Assembly: GCF_005871205.1 (NCBI RefSeq)
Contig: NZ_SWKM01000015.1
Coordinates: 1 to 64,000 of the forward strand
DNA from: Marinobacter alexandrii
GTDB lineage: Bacteria > Pseudomonadota > Gammaproteobacteria > Pseudomonadales > Oleiphilaceae
Length of the DNA: 64,000 bases
Reading direction: 5' to 3'
The position numbers and the translations under genes are program-made. Positions 8,222-16,647 of the stretch are shown piece by piece. Under the pieces are notes generated by a model, which saw nothing but the letters and a program-made list of their open reading frames with translations, had not been told where the DNA came from and did not search any database. The first letter of the stretch is position 1. The number at the start of each line of letters is the position of its first letter.

Positions 8222-10333
8222 ATGAAGCTGATTAATAGTCACTACAAAAACCGTTTCACAAAAAAAGCGATAAGTAGGGTATTAGTTCCATTTTTAGTAA
8301 TCGGAGCCAGCACCGTTATTGCCGCCGATCAGGTTAACCAAAGCTATATCATTGAAAATGCCAAAACCGGCAAGGACTGGCCCACCCATGGTTTTGATTA
8401 TGCGGAGACGCGCTTTAGCCCTCTTTCCCAAATTTCGGCGGACAATGTCGAAAACCTCGGGCTTGCATGGTCCTACAACCTTGGGTCTGAGCGAGGTGTC
8501 GAGGCCACTCCACTTGTTGTGGATGGCGTGATGTATGTCTCTGCCTCCTGGAGCATTGTACATGCACTTGATGCAAAGACCGGCAAAAAACTCTGGACCT
8601 ACGACCCTGAAGTACCTGGGGAGGCGGGCTCCAGGGGTTGCTGTGATGTTGTAAACCGTGGCGTGGCAGTGCACTACGGAAATGTCTATGTTGCATCCTA
8701 CGATGGTCGACTGATCGCCATTGATGCAAAAACCGGCGAAAAAGTTTGGGAAACGAATACTCTGCCCGACAACGGCATGAGCTACACGATTACCGGCGCA
8801 CCTCGGATTGTTAATGGCAACGTGATCATAGGCAATGGTGGGGCCGAATTTGGAGTCAGGGGCTACATCACAGCTTACGACGCCAAAACCGGGGCACAGA
8901 AATGGCGTTGGTATACTGTGCCGGGAAATCCGGACGAACCGTTTGAAAACGAGGCCATGGCTCGCGCCGCAAAAACCTGGGACCCGAGTGGAAAATACTG
9001 GGAGGCCGGTGGCGGTGGCACTGTATGGGACTCTATCGTTTTTGATCCGGACCTGAATCTCTTATATATCGGCACGGGTAACGGATCTCCATGGTCACAC
9101 AAGAAGCGTAGTCCGGAAGGTGGGGATAACCTCTATCTCTCCTCGATTGTTGCTCTCAATGCCGACACTGGTGAGTACGTATGGCATTACCAAGCAACGC
9201 CCGGGGACAACTGGGACTATACTTCAACGCAGGACATGATTCTCAGCGAGCTCACGATTGATGGAGAGCGTCGCAAAGTTATCATGCAAGCTCCCAAAAA
9301 CGGCTTCTTTTTTGTTCTCGACCGGACAAACGGTGAATTCATATCGGCCGACAATTATGTCGATGTTAATTGGGCCACGGGATACGACAGCAATGGTCGT
9401 CCAATAGAAGTTCCTGAAGCACGATCCATGGACGAACCCTTCGATATCGTCCCTGGGCCTTTTGGTGGCCATAATTGGCACTCAATGTCTTTTAATCACC
9501 AAACCGGCCTGGCCTACTTCCCGTCTCAGCACATCCCTATCACAATGGTCGAGGACCCCTCCTGGGAAAGCATAGAAAGCAATGAGCCGGGACAACCCAT
9601 GAGTGGCATAGGTTGGAACACCGCTTTCCAACTCAACGTAGCGCCACCATCAAGCAAGCCATTCGGGCGACTTACAGCCTGGGATCCCGTTACGCAGCAG
9701 GAAGCCTGGCGTTACGAGCACGTCTCTCCCTGGAACGGCGGAACCCTGACAACGGCCGGCGATCTGGTATTTCAGGGAACCGCAGACGCTCGCTTTATGG
9801 CGTTCAACGCGCAAACGGGTGACCACCTATGGGAATCCCCAATGGGTACCGGCGTCATTGCAGCGCCCATAACCTATGAAGTAGACGGCACTCAGTATGT
9901 CTCTATTGCAGCAGGCTGGGGCGGTGTTTTTGGACAATCCCAGAGAGCCTCCGACCTCAAGACCGCCGGTACTGTTTATACGTTTGTCCTGAACGGTGAT
10001 GCCGAGATGCCTGAGTTCACCAAGTATCAGCTGAACTCACTGGTTTCCGGCGTTGACTATAATCCCGACTTTATTGGAGAAGGCACGGCTCTCTACGTCA
10101 GTAATTGCGTGTTCTGTCATGGTGTTCCTGGTGTAGACAAGGGCGGTAATATTCCAAACCTGGGCTACTCAAAGAAATCAGTTATTGAAAACCTGGACGC
10201 CTTCCTGTTTCACGGTCCATTCGTTTCCCGTGGCATGCCTGATTTTACCGAAACGCTGAATGAGATAGATGTCGAGAAAATAAAAGCGTTTATTCAGGGT
10301 ACTGCAGATGCTATCCGTCCGAAAAGTCAGTGA
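8222..10333 (+). CDS. PQQ-dependent quinohaemoprotein alcohol dehydrogenase (type II)
   Basis: This 703-residue periplasmic enzyme oxidises alcohols to aldehydes and passes electrons from PQQ through its own haem c. It has a signal peptide (residues about 1-38, ending VIAAD). It also has the vicinal cysteine pair GCCDVVNRG (about 138), repeated tryptophan-docking propeller motifs, the metal/PQQ region around GGGTVWDSIVFDP, and a C-terminal cytochrome c domain with CVFCHG (about 635). The length is normal for quinohaemoprotein alcohol dehydrogenases. A ribosome-binding site (AAAGGA) precedes the ATG. No pqq biosynthesis genes lie in the window, so the cofactor must come from elsewhere. The aldehyde dehydrogenase gene starts 14 bp downstream. 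Confidence 0.92.
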   Translation: MKLINSHYKNRFTKKAISRVLVPFLVIGASTVIAADQVNQSYIIENAKTGKDWPTHGFDYAETRFSPLSQISADNVENLGLAWSYNLGSERGVEATPLVVDGVMYVSASWSIVHALDAKTGKKLWTYDPEVPGEAGSRGCCDVVNRGVAVHYGNVYVASYDGRLIAIDAKTGEKVWETNTLPDNGMSYTITGAPRIVNGNVIIGNGGAEFGVRGYITAYDAKTGAQKWRWYTVPGNPDEPFENEAMARAAKTWDPSGKYWEAGGGGTVWDSIVFDPDLNLLYIGTGNGSPWSHKKRSPEGGDNLYLSSIVALNADTGEYVWHYQATPGDNWDYTSTQDMILSELTIDGERRKVIMQAPKNGFFFVLDRTNGEFISADNYVDVNWATGYDSNGRPIEVPEARSMDEPFDIVPGPFGGHNWHSMSFNHQTGLAYFPSQHIPITMVEDPSWESIESNEPGQPMSGIGWNTAFQLNVAPPSSKPFGRLTAWDPVTQQEAWRYEHVSPWNGGTLTTAGDLVFQGTADARFMAFNAQTGDHLWESPMGTGVIAAPITYEVDGTQYVSIAAGWGGVFGQSQRASDLKTAGTVYTFVLNGDAEMPEFTKYQLNSLVSGVDYNPDFIGEGTALYVSNCVFCHGVPGVDKGGNIPNLGYSKKSVIENLDAFLFHGPFVSRGMPDFTETLNEIDVEKIKAFIQGTADAIRPKSQ

Positions 10334-10347
10334 TTTGAGGGAAACCA

Positions 10348-11862
10348 ATGAATACGTTCACAAAACATCCACATGATTTAGAGAATAAAACCCGGGCGTT
10401 CCTGGCTCGTCAAAATCACCGTATGCTGATAGGCGGACAATGGGTTGATGCTCTGGAAAACAAACGTATAGAGGTAGAAAACCCAGCTGAAGAAACGGTT
10501 ATAGGAAGCATACCCCTTGCACATCCTGATGACGTTAACAAGGCCGTTAGCTGTGCAAAAAGTGCGTTCAATGGTGATGACTGGGGCCGAATGAGACCCT
10601 CCGCCCGTCAGAACATGCTTCTCAAACTTGCAGATCTGATTGAGCGAGATGCCAGAATCATTGCTGAGCTGGAAGCTATCGACAACGGCAAGTCTGCTGC
10701 TATTGCCGAAGCTGTTGACATAAGCCTGGGTCTGGAATTCTTTCGCTACATGGCCGGGTGGGCAACAAAAATTGAGGGCTCGACTCTTGATGTGTCCATG
10801 CCCTTTGCCCCGGCTGACTCTGACTTTTCTGCATATACCCGACGCGAACCCGTCGGTGTTGTTGCCGCAATCATACCGTGGAACTTTCCTTTTCTGATGG
10901 CCTGCTGGAAGCTGGCTCCGGCACTTGCAGCGGGTTGCACGGTTGTGTTGAAGCCTGCGGAACAAACTTCCCTTTCTGCCCTCTATCTGGGCGAGCTGAT
11001 CGGAGAGGCAAATTTTCCTGACGGGGTTGTCAATATCATTACTGGCGAGGGCCAGAGCACTGGGTCGGCACTGATAACTCATCCTGACATCAACAAGATT
11101 AGTTTTACGGGATCCACTGAGGTGGGTCAGATCATAGGCCGTGCTGCGATGGATAATATGGCGCGAGTTACCTTAGAGCTGGGGGGCAAGTCTCCAATGA
11201 TTGTCCTGGCTGACTGTGATCCGGAGAAGGCTGCGCAAGGGGCAGCGGCAGCAATCTTTTTCAACCATGGACAAACCTGCAGTGCAGGCTCGCGACTTTA
11301 CGTTCACCGAAGCATTTCTGACAAGGTCCTGGATCGGCTCGCCGAGTTAGCAGAGGCAATCCCCCTGGGGCCTGGCCTGGATCCAGCTGCGCAAATGGGA
11401 CCACTCGTGTCCAGGGTTCAGCTAGACCGGGTCTGTCGCTACATTGAGACGGGCCGCCAGGAAGGTGCCCGCCTGGTTACCGGTGGCGAACGTGCTGACC
11501 GCAAAGGTTATTACGTCAAGCCCACCATATTTGCGACCGAAGACGACTCTATGGTCATAGCCAAAGACGAGATCTTTGGTCCCGTTCTGGTGGTCATCCC
11601 GTTTGATGATATCGAGGATGTCGTAGACCGGGCCAATGATAGTCGCTATGGCCTGGCAGCGAGTATCTGGTCAAACAATCTTTCTCAAGTGCAACGCTTA
11701 ATCCCGAAATTAAAGGCAGGCACTGTGTGGGTAAACGGGCACAACATGCTTGATGCAAACATCCCATTCGGGGGCTATAAACTCTCCGGGGTTGGACGTG
11801 ATATGGGTAAACAGTCACTCGATTCATATCTTGAAACAAAGTCGGTTGTCATTGCCCTCTAG
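10348..11862 (+). CDS. Aldehyde dehydrogenase (NAD(P)-dependent)
   Basis: This 504-residue cytosolic enzyme oxidises aldehydes to acids, completing the oxidation begun by the periplasmic quinoprotein encoded just upstream. It shows the ALDH signatures: PWNFP in the cofactor domain, FTGSTEVG, the glutamate region LELGGKSP, and the catalytic Cys in HGQTCSAGSR (about residue 311). The end ETKSVVIAL is like that of betaine-aldehyde and aromatic ALDHs. The start is preceded by GAGGGAAACC, and the gene sits in the same operon. It ends just before a hairpin at 11870-11903. The preferred aldehyde is unknown. Confidence 0.92.
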   Translation: MNTFTKHPHDLENKTRAFLARQNHRMLIGGQWVDALENKRIEVENPAEETVIGSIPLAHPDDVNKAVSCAKSAFNGDDWGRMRPSARQNMLLKLADLIERDARIIAELEAIDNGKSAAIAEAVDISLGLEFFRYMAGWATKIEGSTLDVSMPFAPADSDFSAYTRREPVGVVAAIIPWNFPFLMACWKLAPALAAGCTVVLKPAEQTSLSALYLGELIGEANFPDGVVNIITGEGQSTGSALITHPDINKISFTGSTEVGQIIGRAAMDNMARVTLELGGKSPMIVLADCDPEKAAQGAAAAIFFNHGQTCSAGSRLYVHRSISDKVLDRLAELAEAIPLGPGLDPAAQMGPLVSRVQLDRVCRYIETGRQEGARLVTGGERADRKGYYVKPTIFATEDDSMVIAKDEIFGPVLVVIPFDDIEDVVDRANDSRYGLAASIWSNNLSQVQRLIPKLKAGTVWVNGHNMLDANIPFGGYKLSGVGRDMGKQSLDSYLETKSVVIAL

Positions 11863-11869
11863 GACGAAT

Positions 11870-11903
11870 GCTAAACCCCAGCTCTGAGAAGCAGGGGTTT
11901 AGC
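11870..11903 (+). terminator. Hairpin after the aldehyde dehydrogenase gene
   Basis: GCTAAACCCC pairs with GGGGTTTAGC across a 14-nt loop, 8 bp after the stop codon. No U-tract follows, so this is either a weak terminator or a transcript-end stabiliser. Confidence 0.55.
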
Positions 11904-12113
11904 CTAGATAGGTCAACCATTCAATTTCCGAGAGTCGAATAACACCTTCCTCACAGGTGAGCCACAAAGCTTCACCGATATGGGGATGAAGAGAATGACG
12001 CAGGTCTGCTTTAAGGCTCCTTGCGCGATGCCGCTCGAAATAGTCAATCCATGCGGCGAGGAGTGCGGGCGGAGCACCGGTCAATGTATGTACAGTTTGG
12101 CGAGGAATAACAA

Positions 12114-12890
12114 ATGCTAAAAGAAGCCAATAACTTCAGAAGCTTGGCAAAGAGCCAAGCTACGCTGCACTCGCTTCCAGTTCCTGACATTGGGCAGGAC
12201 GAAGTTGAAATGGCGCGATTGCCCAAGGTCATGATTGCTGATCATCAGCCGCTTTTTCGCGACGCCATACGCGACATTATTTTAGTAAATCATCTTTGTG
12301 AACATGTCTTCGAGGTATCCAGCTTGAAAGATGCCATGGAAATCGTGAGTGAGCATGGCAGCCTTGGTCTCATCTTCTTCGATCTCGACATGCCGGAAAT
12401 GCAGGGGCTTGGCGGTCTCGCTAGCTTAAATGAGATCGCACCTTCGCTACCCATCATAGTTATGTCGGTTAGAGTAAATAGGTATATCACTTCTCAGGCG
12501 ATTGGCCGGGGGGCCATGGGAGTCGTAGCGAAAAATGCATCAAAAAATGAAATTGTCGACGCTATTCGACAGGTTTTGGATGGCAAGATTTGCATTTGTG
12601 CAGGCTCTGACGAATTCGAAAGTGGTAATGGTCTTGCTGCTGGCCGGGCCGGATCAGAAGCAGAGATAGATCGCAGCCAGTTTCAATCTTTAACAAAGCG
12701 CCAGTTGATAGTTTTAGAGAGAATAACACTTGGAGAGTCCAACAAACAGATTGCGTACAACTTACACCTGGCCGAAACGACCGTGAAGGCTCATGTTTCG
12801 GCTGTTTTACGTAAGCTAAATGTTCAGAACCGCGCGCAGGCGATCCTTGCAGCGAGTTGTCTCGACCTAGTTTCCCGAATGCGCAAATAG
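12114..12890 (+). CDS. LuxR/NarL-family response regulator, orphan
   Basis: This 258-residue two-component regulator has a receiver domain (about 38-155, phospho-acceptor Asp in FFDLDMPEMQG) and a C-terminal LuxR-type helix-turn-helix (TKRQLIVLERITLGESNKQIAYNLHLAETTVKAH, split here for description). The ATG at 12114 is supported by GAGGA with 7-nt spacing. It leaves an unusual 32-residue N-terminal extension; an internal ATG at 12210 would give the usual length. It resembles AgmR/ErbR-type regulators that control quinoprotein alcohol oxidation, and it sits right after such a cluster. No histidine kinase gene is in the window. It may act alongside the sigma-54 activator. Confidence 0.85.
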   Translation: MLKEANNFRSLAKSQATLHSLPVPDIGQDEVEMARLPKVMIADHQPLFRDAIRDIILVNHLCEHVFEVSSLKDAMEIVSEHGSLGLIFFDLDMPEMQGLGGLASLNEIAPSLPIIVMSVRVNRYITSQAIGRGAMGVVAKNASKNEIVDAIRQVLDGKICICAGSDEFESGNGLAAGRAGSEAEIDRSQFQSLTKRQLIVLERITLGESNKQIAYNLHLAETTVKAHVSAVLRKLNVQNRAQAILAASCLDLVSRMRK

Positions 12891-13408
12891 CCGGGTGTTT
12901 CGCTTCAGGGCAAACCTAAAACGGGGCCGGAGTCGAAAACTGACTGAAAAATCAAATCAGCCGGTGGGTGCTGAGAGAGTTCCAACTGACAGTTTTCGGA
13001 ACGAATGTCAGGAACATTCGGAGCTTATGTAAACATCCCTGTTTTAGTTGCACCGCGGATTAGGGTTCTCCGCACGGTTGTGTTTTGCCAAACATTCCAA
13101 TGTCGGAGGGTCTTTCGGTGACTCGTGGGGGGGAAGGCAACCAGGTCACGCGGCCGAAGAAAAGGTCCGCTTTATTGTTCAATTCGGTCGTTTCTGAATG
13201 TCCGCTTTTGTTTAGAAACAAACGTTTTGGATCGCTTCAAGTGCTTTCATGAACACAATTTGATGAACAGGAACAGGGCTCTGCCTTCTCGCCGCAAGCG
13301 GCGATTCACCAGAGGTATTTAAGGACCAGGGATGATCCGCTAAGCTGGAAATGCGGCACAGCCTGAGGCCCCATTGGCCGCGACCGGCGATGAGGGGGTA
13401 GTGCTCTG
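12891..13408. other. Non-coding spacer between the alcohol cluster and the GMT operon
   Basis: These 518 bases hold no convincing gene. Visible structure includes inverted arms CGAAAACTG (12934-12942) and CAGTTTTCG (12990-12998), a short palindrome CGAATGT-N5-ACATTCG (13002-13020), and AATGTCCGCTTT (13197-13208). That last motif is the inverse of 4998-5009. The spacer marks a seam between the trio operon and its cargo. Confidence 0.5.
13197..13208 (+). repeat. 12-bp inverted repeat, right copy
   Basis: AATGTCCGCTTT is the exact reverse complement of 4998-5009. GGTCGTT precedes it at 13187. Confidence 0.4.
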
Positions 13409-15586
13409 TCAGACAACCCCCGAATCCCTTTTCCTCTCTGTCAGTAGTTCTCTCAAAAAACTCGCTCGCCGATTCGCATGGCTTTCCGCTTTTGTTATTA
13501 CCTCGAAATCGCTAACTTGCCCAACAATATGGATTTCTGCCTCGGCGCGGGTAATCGCGGTGTAAAGCCATGCTCGGTCGGAAATGCGGCCCTTCTGTAC
13601 TACCACGATAATTCTTGGGAACTGGCTACCCTGAGCCTTGTGGAGCGTGATCGCATAGCCAAGTTCCATGCAGTCGAACACATCCTCGGTGATGTCTATC
13701 TCCTCTCCGGTATCCAGAGTTACGACACCAAATGTCTCCTGGTCGCCTTGAAAAGCGCGGTCTGCTGAGGATAGGACACCAAGAGATCCGTTCTGGATGC
13801 CGACAGTATAGTTGTTCCTAGTGAATAGGATCGGGTCGCCTACCCTCAGATCAATAAAGAAATCATCCCCATGCAGCTTGAACTCCAGCCTCTGGCCGCC
13901 TGGATTGATTAGCCGTTGACATTCCAGGTTTAACTCGCCAACCAGGGCCTTCGTTGCACCGATAATCTGGGTATTGTGAGCGGATTCGGCATACAGGGTC
14001 TTGCACTTATCGACTACACGCTCCGGAGGCGTCTCGTGGAACGTGATTGCACCAAATGATAACGATGGAGGAACATCGCCCCGGTTGATGGTGGCAGAGT
14101 ATTCAGGGATACCCGTTGAGCCTTCCTGACGCTTCACGATATTCAGCTCAACATTGGCAACTGCGCCAGATTCGATTATGTCTGAGAGGACTTTGCCACA
14201 GCCTATGGGCGGCAGTTGGTTTGGGTCGCCCGTCAGAATAATACGTACCGACGGATCAAGGTGCGTGACGATCCGGTACATGGTCGGCAGGTCGATCATG
14301 CTGCTTTCGTCGATAACCAAGAGGTGCTTGGGCTGAACCAGAGAGGGTGAGATCGGCTCCTCCCGCAACATGCGAGCAATCGTCATGGTGAAAAAACCGA
14401 TGCTTTCGTGCAGTCGCATGGCAGCCCGCCCAGACAACGCCACGGCGTGTATTTCATAGCCCAGTGCGGCGTAAGCCTTTAATACGGTCCGAAGCACCGT
14501 GGTTTTTCCAGTACCGGCACCGCCCGTAATGCAGGACACACCGTTGGTGAGACTGGATTCAACCGCCTCCAGTTGATGCTCAGTAAGATCGTAAGGCAAC
14601 TCCCGGGCGGCTTCGGTCAGTGCTTTGAAAACGGATTCATCTTCGTCCGTGATGGTTGCCAGTGTTTTGAGCCGCTTGGCGACCACCGATTCCATTATTA
14701 TCTGTGCAGTCGGGTGATAGGTGCCGGTCTGTGGCCTGAGAATGAACTGGCCATTGAGATAGCCATTGGCAAAGACCTCGGCAACCAGGTCTTTATCGCC
14801 CAGAAGCTTTATGATCTCGGGCCTTAAAACTTGATGCGTTGCGTAGGTGTGACCTTTTTCGACCTGCCTGCGGATTGCGCTTTCCAGGGCAGCTGCGAGC
14901 CTCACCGGAGCTGATTTCTCAAAGCCCAATTGCTCGGACATCGTATCGATGTCGGCGAACGGCATCCCAAAGCCCAGCAGAGCCCAGGGATTGGCTTTTA
15001 GGATATCGACAGTGCGCTCATCGTGATATTTGAGAATACGCTGCTGAATACGCAGCGGAATGCCCAGTGAAGCGAGCCAGTTCGCGTGTGCGAGATTCCG
15101 ATACTTGGCGTAGCCGTTATACAGGGCTTCAATTGATGCGTCGCTCAGAACGTCTCTAAGACACTCTCTGTGCTCTTCCGTGTCCGTTTGGAGCAACGAG
15201 TGCAGGTCGCTCCCGAAGGCTTCCCAGAGGGCGCGAGCTTTCGACTCACCAATTCCAGTGAAGGCTTTCTCGGTAGCGATGAAGCGAATGAGCGCTTCAC
15301 CCGTTTCCGGCAGCGTGCATTCCATCTCAGCCGGATCGTTATACAGATGCTGCTGAAGCTCATAATCGCCCGCCTGGACGGCCTTAAGGGCCCGCTGGCC
15401 GCGAACCCGCCACTGCTGCCCCACCGAAGGCTGGATCGGTAGAGACTGGTTTTCGCATCGGATGCTGACAATGTATTTGCCCGAATTGATTTTGTAACTG
15501 TCGGCTTTGATGGGGATGCCTGTGAAGATCGTATACTTTGAGCCACTGTGTTGGCAGCTGGTAACACGAAAATAGTCTTCATGCAT
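13409..15586 (-). CDS. RecD-like ATP-dependent DNA helicase of the GMT operon
   Basis: This 725-residue superfamily 1B helicase resembles RecD2. An N-terminal region (to about 330) has helix-hairpin-helix-like segments. The motor follows, with Walker A GGAGTGKTTVL, Walker B VIDESSM, the GDPNQLPPIG box, and the motif near the C-terminus GYAITLHKAQGSQFPRIIVV. It is the fifth gene of the leftward recombinase operon, and its start overlaps the preceding gene by 8 nt, so it is likely made with the trio. It could process DNA during excision or integration, or serve in defence. Neither role is shown by the sequence. Confidence 0.85.
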   Translation of the reverse strand: MHEDYFRVTSCQHSGSKYTIFTGIPIKADSYKINSGKYIVSIRCENQSLPIQPSVGQQWRVRGQRALKAVQAGDYELQQHLYNDPAEMECTLPETGEALIRFIATEKAFTGIGESKARALWEAFGSDLHSLLQTDTEEHRECLRDVLSDASIEALYNGYAKYRNLAHANWLASLGIPLRIQQRILKYHDERTVDILKANPWALLGFGMPFADIDTMSEQLGFEKSAPVRLAAALESAIRRQVEKGHTYATHQVLRPEIIKLLGDKDLVAEVFANGYLNGQFILRPQTGTYHPTAQIIMESVVAKRLKTLATITDEDESVFKALTEAARELPYDLTEHQLEAVESSLTNGVSCITGGAGTGKTTVLRTVLKAYAALGYEIHAVALSGRAAMRLHESIGFFTMTIARMLREEPISPSLVQPKHLLVIDESSMIDLPTMYRIVTHLDPSVRIILTGDPNQLPPIGCGKVLSDIIESGAVANVELNIVKRQEGSTGIPEYSATINRGDVPPSLSFGAITFHETPPERVVDKCKTLYAESAHNTQIIGATKALVGELNLECQRLINPGGQRLEFKLHGDDFFIDLRVGDPILFTRNNYTVGIQNGSLGVLSSADRAFQGDQETFGVVTLDTGEEIDITEDVFDCMELGYAITLHKAQGSQFPRIIVVVQKGRISDRAWLYTAITRAEAEIHIVGQVSDFEVITKAESHANRRASFLRELLTERKRDSGVV

Positions 15587-16019
15587 CGGGCGCTACCCCG
15601 AACTCGGTTAGTACCTCCGATAGCTCGCCGTAACGTTTGAGCTTGGCTTCGAGGGTTGCCACACGAGCTTTCAGCTCGATGTTTTCCTGCTCCAGTGCCG
15701 AGAGACGCCGGGACTCCAAAGCTTTCTGGTTGACCGTGGGATCATAGCGTTTAGGTTGAGACCTCTGAACCGAAGCCTCCTGAGTAAGTGGTGGCAGTAC
15801 ACCCCGCTCACGTAGACCTTGCTCTAACGTTTCCAGTGCGTCCTTGATGGCTGGATTCTGACGCAGAGCGCTTTTGCCGATGCCAATGGCTTTCGCTAGC
15901 TCGCCACGGTTTAACTGGCCCCGGTGAACGATTTGCTCAAAATCCTCGTCCGTTTGCGTGGCCGCCCAGCGTTGGAAGCCAACGAGGTTCTGGCGAGCTT
16001 TCTCTTGTCCATTAGACAT
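15579..16019 (-). CDS. VPA1267 family protein (GMT operon)
   Basis: This 146-residue protein is the fourth gene of the operon. It has a helix-turn-helix-like middle (GQLNRGELAKAIGIGKSALRQNPAIKD, residues about 34-60) and a C-terminal coiled coil (about 105-140, SALEQENIELKARVATLEAKLK). This layout recalls TnpC-type accessory proteins of multi-recombinase transposons. Start and stop each overlap the neighbour by 8 nt. I recall a family of this name following the Gamma-Mobile-Trio in Vibrio. Its function is unknown; DNA binding and oligomerisation are inferred. Confidence 0.7.
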   Translation of the reverse strand: MSNGQEKARQNLVGFQRWAATQTDEDFEQIVHRGQLNRGELAKAIGIGKSALRQNPAIKDALETLEQGLRERGVLPPLTQEASVQRSQPKRYDPTVNQKALESRRLSALEQENIELKARVATLEAKLKRYGELSEVLTEFGVAPDA

Positions 16020-16647
16020 GCTTTAAACTCAGCACTTTTTCAATGATGTCAACGAAGCCATTACGGAAGATCACCTTGCCGTTTTGGTCCTTGATACTTC
16101 CACGTTCCCCTCGAACCCAACCCTGTCGCATCAGGAACTCATCAGAAATCGCTTCCTTCAGTGCGTCCAACTCATGACTCAGGAAATTTGGAAGTTGTGA
16201 TTCAACCGCAACTTCCGAACCGGAACGGCAGTCAATTTCCAGCTTTTTAATCGACGCAAACCCTTTATTTTCGGCTCTCAGGTGACGCACTTGCGCAATC
16301 AAATCGAGGACAAGGTAACGGTGAGTCGGGTTTCCCAGATCATCCACCCAATCATATTTCCCAGACGGCGTCATGCGACCTTTGATTTCTTTTTTCTTCT
16401 GATCGCCAAGCGCCTGCCATGCATCAATCAAAGCTCGATACGGTTCGCCCGTTTTATTCCGGATCGTTTGAGCACTCGGAACCCCACGGTTATCGCCGAG
16501 CTTGGCAATCGTTGCGATTCTAAAATCAACGGCACCCGAGCTATGATGCTCCTGACAGACCTCATGCAGTGCTTCCAGGGATTTTCTTGAGCGAGCGCTT
16601 TTTAGTTGGCTCAGTACCGCCTCGTAGACTTCGTTTGGATCACTCAT
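16012..16647 (-). CDS. gmtX: Gamma-mobile-trio protein GmtX
   Basis: This 211-residue protein is the third member of the trio. It is charged and mostly helical. Its N-terminal region holds a putative helix-turn-helix (about 40-75, IATIAKLGDNRGVPSAQTIRNK). It has no catalytic motif I recognise. It overlaps gmtZ by 8 nt upstream and the VPA1267 family gene by 8 nt downstream. Family naming rests on length, position after a repeat-bearing integrase and recalled sequence character. It probably assists the two recombinases, but that is inference from conserved co-occurrence. Confidence 0.8.
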   Translation of the reverse strand: MSDPNEVYEAVLSQLKSARSRKSLEALHEVCQEHHSSGAVDFRIATIAKLGDNRGVPSAQTIRNKTGEPYRALIDAWQALGDQKKKEIKGRMTPSGKYDWVDDLGNPTHRYLVLDLIAQVRHLRAENKGFASIKKLEIDCRSGSEVAVESQLPNFLSHELDALKEAISDEFLMRQGWVRGERGSIKDQNGKVIFRNGFVDIIEKVLSLKHV

